From assembly GCA_016711485.1 (NCBI GenBank), contig JADJSX010000031.1, forward strand, positions 113,501 to 177,500: a stretch of DNA of 64,000 nt, read 5' to 3'. The first letter of the stretch is position 1. Each line of letters starts with the position of its first letter. The position numbers and the translations under genes are program-made. The notes under the pieces were generated by a model. The model was not told the DNA's origin and did no database searches. It saw nothing but the letters and a program-made list of their open reading frames with translations. Source of the DNA: Leptospiraceae bacterium. Its GTDB lineage: Bacteria > Spirochaetota > Leptospiria > Leptospirales > Leptospiraceae. Below, piece by piece: positions 1-8,177 of the stretch.

Positions 1-2
1 TT

Positions 3-140
3 GTTTATGTGGATGATACAATTCGTATTGATCGCGATGATGAAAAATCCGTCGTGGTGGAGATGTACAACCAAACGCACAACGAGACGCACAGCCGTGC
101 GTCTCCAAACGCGAACGCGTCTCCAACATCACAAGAGTAA
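3..140 (+). CDS. 3' end of an unrecognised gene (partial)
   Basis: A reading frame open from the window edge to a TAA at 138-140. The first 25 or so residues look like real protein (start VYVDDTIRIDRDDEK). The last 19 residues come mostly from an inserted palindromic repeat at 84-105 and are low-complexity (rich in N, S, A, T). The start lies outside the window and the family is not recognisable. It may belong to the broken gene that follows, from which it is separated by a frame change. Confidence is low because the piece is short. Confidence 0.35.
   Translation, partial: VYVDDTIRIDRDDEKSVVVEMYNQTHNETHSRASPNANASPTSQE
84..105. repeat. Palindromic repeat, GACGCAC/GTGCGTC family
   Basis: A 22-bp near-perfect palindrome with arms GAGACGCAC and GTGCGTCTC. 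A second member, longer and almost perfect, lies at 46964-46991. The element sits inside the 3' end of the partial reading frame and supplies its last codons. A shorter GACGC-like stretch follows directly. Confidence 0.7.
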
Positions 141-673
141 TCACAATCTGCATCGTATCGGCCTACACCAGATTATCCGCACAGTCGAAAAGATTCAACT
201 ACACAGTAATCCTAAAAAACGGAACAGTCCTCACCGGAGTAAAAGCAGTAGTCACAAAAGATTCTCTCGTCGTAACAACATCAGAAGGCTAGACAAGTGT
301 GTTTACGAAGAAAGAAGTTTCGGAAGTGAAGAAGGGTGGTGGGGATAATAATGAGCAGTCGGCTAAAACTGAGATGAATTTGAGTAAAGGTACTGGGTAA
401 TGGAGTGATTACCAAGGTGCTATGAGTTGGGAAGACGGAAAGAAACGATGTTCAAGTTTAAGAATGAGATTACCTTCGAGGAAAGAATTAATTTTATCAT
501 ACAAGAAAGGTGTAATTAAAAAATGGACACAGGAATACAAAAAGCTTGAATATGCTAAGTGGTGGACTTCGGAGGAATATGATTCAGAGTTTGTTTACTA
601 TTTTGATGGTCTGACTGATCTTGTTGAAGGTTCTATTAAGAGCCAAATCTTTCATGTTACATGCATTCGTTAA
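141..673 (+). pseudogene. Decayed secreted protein gene, DUF1566/Lcl-like C-terminus
   Basis: One frame carries coding-like sequence from about 141 to 673 but is broken by TAG at 290-292 and TAA at 398-400, and it has no start codon. In order it shows a hydrophobic leader-like stretch ending in LSAQ, then ILKNGTVLTGVKA, a Lys/Gly-rich linker ending SKGTG, and a C-terminal block with WEDGKKRCSSL, RLPSRKEL, WWTSEEY and a final VTCIR. The last block matches the DUF1566/Lcl-like domain common in leptospiral secreted proteins. The intact protein was probably exported. The leader also reads better in another frame, so a frameshift is likely too. The two stops in one continuous domain architecture make decay the best explanation. 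Confidence 0.6.
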
Positions 674-737
674 TGGCTAATATACTTGTTAAAATAATTA
701 TAGTTGACAAAAGGCACACAATGAATTCAGATTACTC

Positions 738-1025
738 ATGAAGCTGTTTCGCTGGGATAATGAAAAGAGTAAGCAACTAAAGTCAGAAAGAGGTTTGTCC
801 TTTGAAGATGTTATTTATTATATCGAGGAGAGTAAGATCATTGATATAATTCATCATCCGAATCATGTAAAATACAAGGGGCAAAAGATGTTTATCCTTA
901 ACATTGATAATTATATTTATTTGGTTCCCTTTGTAGAATCTGATTCTGAAATTTTTTTAAAGACTATTATACCAAGTCGAAAAGCAACAAAACATTATTT
1001 AAAGGATATTCTAGATGAAGGCTAA
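738..1025 (+). CDS. BrnT-like toxin of a type II toxin-antitoxin pair
   Basis: 95 residues. The N-terminal FRWDNEKSKQLKSERG followed by LSFEDVIYYI is the typical opening of BrnT-family ribonuclease toxins, which cleave RNA and are neutralised by a ribbon-helix-helix antitoxin. The central YLVPFVESDSEIFLKTIIPSRKA fits the family's terminal strands. The gene overlaps the next one by 11 bp, so the two are translationally coupled in the toxin-first order usual for BrnTA. A TTGACA at 704-709 lies upstream but no convincing -10 follows it, and no strong ribosome site is visible. An alternative is the related DUF4258 group. Confidence 0.65.
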   Translation: MKLFRWDNEKSKQLKSERGLSFEDVIYYIEESKIIDIIHHPNHVKYKGQKMFILNIDNYIYLVPFVESDSEIFLKTIIPSRKATKHYLKDILDEG

Positions 1026-1299
1026 GAAAATAATTTTAGATAAAGAAGAGAAAGACCTATTGGAGTCATTCGAAAAGGGAGAATGGAAAACAGTAAATGG
1101 GGTCAAAAAGGAAATTAACAAATACTCTACCTATGCAAAATTAACTCTAAAAAAGGAAAAAAGAATTAACATCCGTATTTCAGAAATAGATTTGGATAGA
1201 ATTCAGCGTAAGGCGATAGAAGAAGGAATTCCCTACCAAACTTTGATTGCTAGTATGATTCATAAATATACAACCGGTAAATTACTCGAAGTAAAATAA
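1015..1299 (+). CDS. CopG/BrnA-like ribbon-helix-helix antitoxin
   Basis: 94 residues, rich in Lys and Glu. The C-terminal half, KEKRINIRISEIDLDRIQRKA followed by GIPYQTLIASMIHKY, is a classic ribbon-helix-helix DNA-binding fold: a basic beta strand, helix, turn and helix. Such antitoxins bind the toxin and repress their own operon. It overlaps the BrnT-like toxin gene by 11 bp, which supports one transcript. The N-terminal half is probably the toxin-binding part. Function is inferred from fold and context. Confidence 0.65.
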   Translation: MKAKKIILDKEEKDLLESFEKGEWKTVNGVKKEINKYSTYAKLTLKKEKRINIRISEIDLDRIQRKAIEEGIPYQTLIASMIHKYTTGKLLEVK

Positions 1300-1365
1300 A
1301 TTATTTTCCAAAAGTTCGGTCGCCGAGCGGTGTGGTGAGCTTTGTATAATCCATGAAATTTATTG

Positions 1366-1401
1366 CATTATGTTGCGACCCTAGGGAGCAACATTGAGTT
1401 T
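1366..1401 (+). repeat. Dispersed hairpin repeat (TGTTGC...GCAACA), copy 1
   Basis: An approximately 36-bp element with a short stem TGTTGC/GCAACA around a loop, ending in ATTGAGTT. Nearly identical copies lie at 25923-25959 and 54663-54699. All three border decayed or rearranged genes. Confidence 0.75.
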
Positions 1402-1426
1402 GGAAAAAAATTTTGTATCGAGGTGA

Positions 1427-1606
1427 TCACAACACCAACTCCAGCCCCAATTTTTTCATATACTTAAAATCTGCTTTATTCCAAGTAAGTAGTTTCGCCT
1501 TATGGTGAATAGCCGTTGCGGCAATGATACAATCTGCCTTAGATCCATTTTTTTGTTCTGTCTTATTATAGATATCTGCGGCAAATTCCGCTATTTCGAA
1601 ACCTTC
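1427..1606 (-). pseudogene. VapC-like PIN toxin, C-terminal fragment
   Basis: About 60 residues matching the second half of a PIN ribonuclease: EFAADIYNK, then ADCIIAATAIHHKAKLLTWN with the conserved acidic residue, then DFKYMKKLGLELV. The N-terminal half, including the first catalytic Asp, is absent. In the overlapping frame just upstream lies the head of an antitoxin gene. A deletion has evidently joined the 5' end of the antitoxin gene to the 3' end of the toxin gene, so neither product can work. Confidence 0.65.
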
Positions 1607-1686
1607 CAATTTAATGCTAAGTTTCGAATAGCTTCGATAGTGTACTTGTCTAAAGTGAAAGTAGATTTTAAAGTCATCGTAGCCAT
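1591..1686 (-). pseudogene. Antitoxin gene, 5' fragment (31 codons)
   Basis: Reads MATMTLKSTFTLDKYTIEAI and ends NWKVSK followed by TAG at 1591-1593. The pattern (short beta strand, then a helix ending WKVSKSE in intact relatives) is that of ribbon-helix-helix antitoxins that precede PIN toxins. It stops where the PIN toxin fragment begins. The reading frame is too short to appear in automatic calls. An inverted repeat overlaps its start codon and may be the old operator. Confidence 0.55.
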
Positions 1687-1699
1687 ACCAGAAGTATGG
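1683..1699. promoter_or_regulatory. Inverted repeat at antitoxin start, possible operator
   Basis: CCATAC-CAGAA-GTATGG, a perfect 6-bp inverted repeat overlapping the ATG of the antitoxin fragment at 1686. Ribbon-helix-helix antitoxins usually bind such repeats to repress themselves. The role here is inferred. Confidence 0.4.
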
Positions 1700-1768
1700 T
1701 ATGGTAGATTTATTAGTCAACTAAATATTATCTGAATCCTATCTATTATCTATTTGTGAACGTTTACT

Positions 1769-1868
1769 CTCCTTCGGTCTGACCCCGCTTATAGAGCCGG
1801 TGTAGAAGCGCTTCAAATTAGGGTGCCTACCGTTGTTAGACCGAATCATAAGCGGAGCTGAACCGGAG
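1769..1868. repeat. Structured intergenic element of unknown type
   Basis: About 100 bp with nested inverted repeats: CCGCTTAT (1785-1792) pairs with ATAAGCGG (1848-1855), TTCGGTCT (1773-1780) pairs with AGACCGAA (1838-1845), and CTCC/GGAG closes the outside. The first two pairings overlap in space, so they could form alternative folds. No coding potential. No riboswitch family was recognised. Confidence 0.4.
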
Positions 1869-1977
1869 AAAAGAAAAACGAATGTTATACCATTTCTCAA
1901 AAAGATTTGCGTCTTACAACATCCTCTGACTTAAACAACCTATAGTTCAACCAATCTTCCTTTCATTTCTAATAGAA

Positions 1978-2313
1978 TTAACCAAATGACCTTATTGCTT
2001 CATTTAGTGTTGGGAAAATTTCAAAGTTGGCTTGCATTTTGGTCAAATCAAAAGTCCTAGTTGCTTCTGGACTCAAATTTGCCAATTTGAATGCAACTCC
2101 CATTTGTTTACATTCGTAAGACAAATTCACAAGCATCCCAAGTCCAGACGAATCTATGAATCGTAATTTTTCTAATACAAACACAATTTTTTTATTGTTC
2201 TTCTTTAAAAGTTCCCGACTAAATTTCTTTAACTCAGGAACAGAATACAAGTCTACTTCTTCTTCTAATTCTACCACATCAACTCCAATTACCACTTTAT
2301 ACGTATAAGCCAT
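1978..2313 (-). CDS. STAS-domain anti-sigma-factor antagonist
   Basis: 111 residues forming one STAS domain, the fold of SpoIIAA/RsbV. The motif FIDSSGLGMLV at residues 52-62 holds the serine (55/56) that is phosphorylated by a partner kinase and dephosphorylated by a SpoIIE-type phosphatase in this family. The gene follows the giant kinase/phosphatase gene with 1 bp between them, so the two are co-transcribed. The likely substrate of that protein's SpoIIE domain is this STAS protein. No sigma or anti-sigma factor gene is visible nearby. Confidence 0.85.
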   Translation of the reverse strand: MAYTYKVVIGVDVVELEEEVDLYSVPELKKFSRELLKKNNKKIVFVLEKLRFIDSSGLGMLVNLSYECKQMGVAFKLANLSPEATRTFDLTKMQANFEIFPTLNEAIRSFG

Positions 2314-2314
2314 C

Positions 2315-5300
2315 TTAATTTATTTCCTCTTTTAATTTCAAAAACCGAATATCTTCTGGTCTAACTTTCAAACATACGTCTAATATTGATTTGGCTCGTT
2401 CTTTTCTTCCGAGTCCATGATAAGATTCAATCAGAACTAGTAAGATGCTTGTATTTTTAGCATCTCGTAATCTTAATCTCTCTCCGTAATCAATGGCCTT
2501 TTCGTATTGTCCTAATTCTTTAAAGGTCAATGACATATCGTACAAAAAGTTTGTCAATTGCGGATAATCAGAAATTATCTTTTCTCCAAGTTCAGCATAT
2601 TTATCGAATTTACCAACCTCTTTATAATCCTCTAGTATCTTCAACTCATCATCCAACTTCTTTTGGTCGGTCATCGTTCCTTTGTAATGAATTCGCAGTA
2701 ACGACAAATCATCCATGAGTTTACCTGTTTTAGCTATATTTTCATATATATTCTCTAAATCACCATCTGCATTTTTTACATGGGCTAAAAATAAATTTTC
2801 ATCTTGATTAATTATATCATAGTCACTATCGGGTTCTTTACCAATAATAATATCATCTCTTCCATCAGAGCCAAGTATAATAACATCATCTGGTCTAAGA
2901 GAAAACACTTCTACGCAGATACTTCCTGTTTGCCCCTGTGTTCCGAGTTTTCGATACTGGTTGGAATTTTGAATAAAACCAGCTACTCCATCTCGATAAA
3001 GCACGATGTCGGGATGCTCTGCATTCATAAAATACATCGTACCACTTACTTCGTCAATCAGTCCAAACACTATAGACATAAGCATCGAACCATCAAAACT
3101 CTCAAACGCTTTATGCATCTCAATAAATGCATTCTTTAACCATCTCTCAGGATACACGTTCTTACCCGCAGTAGTGGAAATCGTTCTTTGTAGAATCGAC
3201 TTAAACACAGTGCCTAACACAATTACTCCACCAGCCCCTTGGATGGACTTACCCATTGCGTCCCCGTTTAGGAATACTACATATTTTTTACCTTGTAATT
3301 CTATATTTTCGGAAATATTAATATCTCCGCCTAATTCGTATTCATTTCTACGAAATAAAAATATTTTCTTTTGTTTAAGGAAAAATTCTATGCCTACATT
3401 CTTGCTAAACGCATTGTTTTGACACAACGGTTCAATGAGAAGTGTATTCAAAAAATAATCCCCGTCTTGTTGTTCTTTGAGTCCCCGAACCTCCACAAGT
3501 GCTTGGTTTAAGTCGCGGGTTCTTTCTTCTACTTTTTCTTCAAGGTTAGCATATAACAGGGAGTTTTCCACACTCACTGCTATTTGGGAAGATAGAATTT
3601 TAAGTATTTCAACTCTGTCAGGAGTAAACGCATCTGTTGTAAGATTGTTTTCTAGATAGACTACCCCGACTAAATTGCCTTGGTTTATCACCGGATAACA
3701 CAGAATTGACTGTGGATGTTTTTCTTTTACATAGTTATCGTTTATAAAGATTCCTTTTTTGGTTGCATCATTTAGCAAAACAATACTTTTTGTCCGAATC
3801 ACATAGTTTACAATATTCGGGGATAATTCTAAATTACCCTCAATTGGTTTGGCTTGTAAAACTGCAACTGTTTCTGTATTTGCATTTCCCTCTGCTTCTA
3901 TTAAATATTTCTCTTTTTCTTTGATGATAAAAAATCCTCTCTCTGCTCCTGCATTTTCAAAAAGAATTTTCATCATTTTTTCTAAGAGTTTACCTAGTTG
4001 GATTTCCCCCGATATTGTTTGGGATGCTTTGACTACTGTGTTTAAGTCTAGGAAGCTACCGGCGGTTACTGTTTTGGTTGTTGTAGTGGAGCTAGAACTA
4101 ACAGTCATATCATCACTAACTGCACGTATCGCCTGACGTTTCAACTGAGGGTGTTTTTCTTCTAATTGTTTTACTTTTGGCTCACATCCCCATTTCTTGT
4201 AAGCATAATGTGCTTCCATTAAATGCATATCGGCATACCGCTCTTTTCCCCGTCCAGTCCATATATCAGCCATAATCTCATTCGCAATCGCTTCTTCTAA
4301 TGTATATTCATATTGCTTTGCTAAATGGATTGCTCTCTCAAAAGAAGCAAGCGCCTTATCTCTCTTATTCTCTATTTGCTCGATCAAGCCTTGTATAATA
4401 TGGGATTTATGACCATAATTCGCTTCACAATTTTCTCCCCATTTTTTCATTCGTTTATAATTCTTATCTAATCGTTTGCGAAATTCTTTTTGTTTTTTCT
4501 TGTCTTGTGTAGATAAATAAAGTTTTGCGCAAATTAAGGAATCGAAGAATACTTGTTCGGGAACGTACATCATGCCAAAGGATCCACTTTCATTTGGTAT
4601 GGCTAATGTTGAGTATTCAAATGCTTTTTTTGGGTCGCCAAATAGATAATGAATTTCTGCAACAGAAGTATAAAAAGTAAATAAAGTATTTGCATTGCCT
4701 GCATTCTTCCATTCATCAATGACAACTGTTTCATCAAAATGTTCACCAACAATCTTAAAAATATCCTTTGAATTTCCTCGTAAGTTTTCAATGAACTGAT
4801 AATTCTCTGCGTAGTATTGTGTTGCATCATGTTGCTGTAAAATATTCATCACTGGTAAAATTTTTTGAAACTTTTCAGCAAGAGTATCTAAATTTTCCCT
4901 CATGAGATAGGCTTGAATATTCATATTATTTATTGCGTAAGATGTATATTGTAAATCTCCGTTTTCCTGCCCACTTTGAATTGCCTTTTGAAAATAAGGG
5001 GTTGATTCTTTCGCATGCGATTTCCAATGACTTACCATTGCGGCAAATAAAAAGTTTGTCCTACATTCAATTTGTTTTGCTTTATCTCCCAATTTAGGGA
5101 TTAAGTCTAATGCAAGTTTTCCGAATTCATATCCAGTATTAAAATCTCCTAGTCCAGAGCCTTGTATCAATCCAAAAGCTACATAAGCAAATGGACTTAA
5201 ATAAAAATTACCTTCGCGTAAAGATAGGTTCACCATTTTTAAAACAAGAACTGGAAATAAATTAGGTTGTGAAATGAACGAAGGGGCAAACCCTGCATTC

Positions 5301-7972
5301 ATAAGTTGCATCGATGCTTGTGCATTTGTCTTTGTCATCAATGGTAATTTTGTCAGCTCATGAATAGGTTTTTTCCCTTGTTTTAACTTGAATTTAATGA
5401 TTTCCGGTAACGGAGAAACCTCTGTAGGTTTTTTGGGAAGGTCAATCCCTACAGATTTTATCGCTTGCTTTAAAAGAATTAAAGCATTCATAAATTTATT
5501 TTGAGCATTGTATATGGATGACTTTAATTCATATACGGGAATATTATCCAAAATATTTTTTGTTTTAGATAATATTAAATCGAATGTTTTATCCGCAGTT
5601 TCATAATCCTTACTAAGGTATTCTACTCTTCCTCGATTTGTATAGAGTTCTAGAGTTAACTTATAATTAGTCTCCCAAGAATTTTCAGGTAGGAAAGAAA
5701 TTGCATTTTTGTAAAATCCAAGTGCTGCCTCATACGCAGTAGATGCTAAAGATTTATTTCCAGCTATAATATTTAATTCTTTTAACCTGGTTTTTTCTTC
5801 CGAACTTGTCACATAGGTGATGCCTTGATTCAATTGATTTACAATCGTGAAAACTAAATCTTCAATTTCGTCTTCTTTAGCAATCTTGAGATAGGTAGAA
5901 CCAATCGCATAATGATTCTTAGCCCTTTCTTCCTCTGTAATTAAAGTATAGGTAGCTTCTCGAATTTTATCATGAACGAAACGAGTAATATTTCCTCCAA
6001 TAATAAAAAATCCTTCATTTGCGATTAATTCTAATTGTCCACTCAAATCTTCAATAGACGTACCGGATATTTGTGCAAATACATCATTTCTAAACCAATC
6101 CCCGATACAGGCGGCTAATTTTAAAATTTCTATCTGGGTAGCTGGAAGTTCTTTTACCTTTTCAATCATGAGATCAATTACGTTCTCTGATATTTTAACG
6201 TTTCGGATTTTTTGAATATCCCATTTCCAACCGCTATCTAAATATTCAACCAAGTCTTTTTCATATAAGTTTTTAAATACTTCATTTACGAAAAAAGGAT
6301 TTCCTTTTGTCTTCTCAAATAAAATAGTCGCAAGTTCTTTTACTTTTGCTTCGTCACAATTTAAGGTATCGCTAACTAAATGCGTTATATCTGAAACAGA
6401 AATAGGATCGAGTAATATTTCTTTGTATGTGAATCCTATTTTTTTTAATTCCTCTAGCATAATAGAAAATGGATCTGTAGGCAACACCTCATTATCCCGA
6501 AAGGATAACATTAGATAGAGATGCTTCATTTCAGGATTAGAAAGAATCGTTTGAATCAAGTTAATACTTGGGGTATCTGCCCATTGTAAATCATCTAGAA
6601 AAATTGCTATCGGGTGTTCTTTTGTGCAAAATGCTTTGATAAAATTCTGAAAAACTAAATTAAATCGATTTTGCGATTCTGTAGGACCTAGCTCAGATAC
6701 TTGCGGTTGTTCTCCGATTAGAGTCTCAAGTTCAGGAATTACATCGATTACAATTTTTCCGTTTGGACCGAGTGCAGTTAAAAGAGTTTCTTTCCAAACT
6801 ACTATTTCTGACTGGCTACCAGTCAATATCTGTTGGAGCAAATTTTGAAATGCCTGAGTAATTGCTCGATAAGGAATCGTCCTCTTAAATTGATCGTATT
6901 TTCCAGAGGCGAAATACCCTTTATACTCCGTAATCGGTTTATTAACTTCATTGATTAATACAGATTTACCGATTCCAGATATTCCAGATATAAGGAGTAA
7001 TTCAGTATTACCCTCGGCTACCTTTTTAAAAGTATCAACAATTTGGGTAATTTCTTTTGTTCTTCCATATAATTTTTCGGGGATTTGGAATTTGCCAGAG
7101 AAATCTTTTTGTCCTATTTGGAAACCGTTATCGCGTAGGGACAGGTCGCGACCTGTCCCTACATGATTCAAACACCATTCTAAATCATAAACCAATCCCG
7201 CCGTGCTCTGGTATCTATCTTCTGGATTTTTTTGTAATAATTTCATTACTATATCAGAAATTACTTTGGGTGTTTTATTTTTTTCAGCAGGGGATACTGG
7301 AGTTTTGGCGATATGAGCATGAACCAATTCCATAGGGTCAGAAGTCAGGAAAGGAAGTTCTCCTGTAAGCAATTGATAAAATGTAACGCCTAATGAGTAG
7401 TAGTCGGTGCGATAATCTACTGTTCGATTCATTCTACCTGTTTGTTCTGGTGATATATAAGCTAACGTTCCTTCGAGAGAGCTATTTAGCGGAGTATAAG
7501 AATTTTGTTTAGTGAGTAAACTCGCATTTCCAAAGTCAATGATTTGGAGTTCACCTGTTTTTTGATTTAAAACAATATTATGCGATTTAATATCTTTATG
7601 GACAAGTCCCACCTTATGAACTTCTCCCAAAGCTTTAGCTGATTTAATCATTAGAGCAAGAATTTCATTTAGCGGAAATTTTCGTATATCCGCTAGAATT
7701 TTAGAAAGTGCACTGCCGCCTATATCTTCAAAAATAATTGCTACACTATTTTTATATTTCTCCAAACCTAGTATTCGAACTGCTCCCGAGCAATTGAATT
7801 TTTCTAAAATAGTATACTCATGTTTAATTCCATTCAGTTCGATTGGATCAGGGTATTCATTATGTAACACCTTAATAATTACAGGCTTACCCGATTTAAT
7901 ACCGCGATAAACTAAACTCTTTTCTCCAGTGTGAATCTCTTCTTTTATATCAAATCCTGTTAGTGTAATCAT
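2315..7972 (-). CDS. Giant Ser/Thr kinase - AAA ATPase - GAF - SpoIIE phosphatase sensor
   Basis: 1,885 residues. Order: protein kinase (about 6-270) with VIIKVL lysine, HKDIKSHN catalytic loop and DFG; AAA_16-type ATPase (about 305-600) with Walker A GISGIGKS near 330 and Walker B IFLDDLQWAD near 457; a long helical TPR-like middle; a GAF domain (about 1310-1470); a coiled coil; a SpoIIE/PP2C phosphatase (about 1530-1760) with NGDAMGKSIQGAGG; and C-terminal TPR-like helices. HRD is HKD here. Such fusions are known in Leptospira and resemble eukaryotic-like AAA-kinase sensors. With the adjacent STAS protein it suggests a partner-switching pathway in which one polypeptide senses, phosphorylates and dephosphorylates. 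The kinase-ATPase linker carries a palindromic repeat insertion (7135-7162). Confidence 0.88.
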   Translation of the reverse strand: MITLTGFDIKEEIHTGEKSLVYRGIKSGKPVIIKVLHNEYPDPIELNGIKHEYTILEKFNCSGAVRILGLEKYKNSVAIIFEDIGGSALSKILADIRKFPLNEILALMIKSAKALGEVHKVGLVHKDIKSHNIVLNQKTGELQIIDFGNASLLTKQNSYTPLNSSLEGTLAYISPEQTGRMNRTVDYRTDYYSLGVTFYQLLTGELPFLTSDPMELVHAHIAKTPVSPAEKNKTPKVISDIVMKLLQKNPEDRYQSTAGLVYDLEWCLNHVGTGRDLSLRDNGFQIGQKDFSGKFQIPEKLYGRTKEITQIVDTFKKVAEGNTELLLISGISGIGKSVLINEVNKPITEYKGYFASGKYDQFKRTIPYRAITQAFQNLLQQILTGSQSEIVVWKETLLTALGPNGKIVIDVIPELETLIGEQPQVSELGPTESQNRFNLVFQNFIKAFCTKEHPIAIFLDDLQWADTPSINLIQTILSNPEMKHLYLMLSFRDNEVLPTDPFSIMLEELKKIGFTYKEILLDPISVSDITHLVSDTLNCDEAKVKELATILFEKTKGNPFFVNEVFKNLYEKDLVEYLDSGWKWDIQKIRNVKISENVIDLMIEKVKELPATQIEILKLAACIGDWFRNDVFAQISGTSIEDLSGQLELIANEGFFIIGGNITRFVHDKIREATYTLITEEERAKNHYAIGSTYLKIAKEDEIEDLVFTIVNQLNQGITYVTSSEEKTRLKELNIIAGNKSLASTAYEAALGFYKNAISFLPENSWETNYKLTLELYTNRGRVEYLSKDYETADKTFDLILSKTKNILDNIPVYELKSSIYNAQNKFMNALILLKQAIKSVGIDLPKKPTEVSPLPEIIKFKLKQGKKPIHELTKLPLMTKTNAQASMQLMNAGFAPSFISQPNLFPVLVLKMVNLSLREGNFYLSPFAYVAFGLIQGSGLGDFNTGYEFGKLALDLIPKLGDKAKQIECRTNFLFAAMVSHWKSHAKESTPYFQKAIQSGQENGDLQYTSYAINNMNIQAYLMRENLDTLAEKFQKILPVMNILQQHDATQYYAENYQFIENLRGNSKDIFKIVGEHFDETVVIDEWKNAGNANTLFTFYTSVAEIHYLFGDPKKAFEYSTLAIPNESGSFGMMYVPEQVFFDSLICAKLYLSTQDKKKQKEFRKRLDKNYKRMKKWGENCEANYGHKSHIIQGLIEQIENKRDKALASFERAIHLAKQYEYTLEEAIANEIMADIWTGRGKERYADMHLMEAHYAYKKWGCEPKVKQLEEKHPQLKRQAIRAVSDDMTVSSSSTTTTKTVTAGSFLDLNTVVKASQTISGEIQLGKLLEKMMKILFENAGAERGFFIIKEKEKYLIEAEGNANTETVAVLQAKPIEGNLELSPNIVNYVIRTKSIVLLNDATKKGIFINDNYVKEKHPQSILCYPVINQGNLVGVVYLENNLTTDAFTPDRVEILKILSSQIAVSVENSLLYANLEEKVEERTRDLNQALVEVRGLKEQQDGDYFLNTLLIEPLCQNNAFSKNVGIEFFLKQKKIFLFRRNEYELGGDINISENIELQGKKYVVFLNGDAMGKSIQGAGGVIVLGTVFKSILQRTISTTAGKNVYPERWLKNAFIEMHKAFESFDGSMLMSIVFGLIDEVSGTMYFMNAEHPDIVLYRDGVAGFIQNSNQYRKLGTQGQTGSICVEVFSLRPDDVIILGSDGRDDIIIGKEPDSDYDIINQDENLFLAHVKNADGDLENIYENIAKTGKLMDDLSLLRIHYKGTMTDQKKLDDELKILEDYKEVGKFDKYAELGEKIISDYPQLTNFLYDMSLTFKELGQYEKAIDYGERLRLRDAKNTSILLVLIESYHGLGRKERAKSILDVCLKVRPEDIRFLKLKEEIN
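7135..7162. repeat. Perfect 28-bp palindrome inside the giant kinase gene
   Basis: Arms GTAGGGACAGGTCG and CGACCTGTCCCTAC, a perfect inverted repeat with no spacer. It lies in frame in the linker between the kinase and ATPase domains and encodes roughly residues 270-280 (VGTGRDLSLR). The form matches the 28-bp palindrome at 46964-46991: the same length and the same GTA...TAC ends, with a different core. Confidence 0.85.
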
Positions 7973-8177
7973 AAATCTATTCCTATTTAATATTATAGTC
8001 TTATTCTAAGACATTACATTGAAAAGCGTCAGCTAAAAATTTTTGCATTTCTTAAATGAATTAAACATTCTGAACAATGAAACTAACTACTATTAATTTT
8101 TCATAGCAAATCTAGTAATATATTTTTAGTAGAATCAAAATTTTTGAACGAAGAATTATTTTTCTAATCGATAAAAT

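Noticed and set aside
1..348. 115-codon open frame from the window start
   Set aside because: Basic, Arg/Thr-rich translation crossing a palindrome and two other frames with better protein character; it is a shadow of the broken gene.
2530..7335. Several plus-strand open frames of 60-138 codons inside the giant kinase gene
   Set aside because: They lie antisense to a long gene with clear domains and show no family match or ribosome site.
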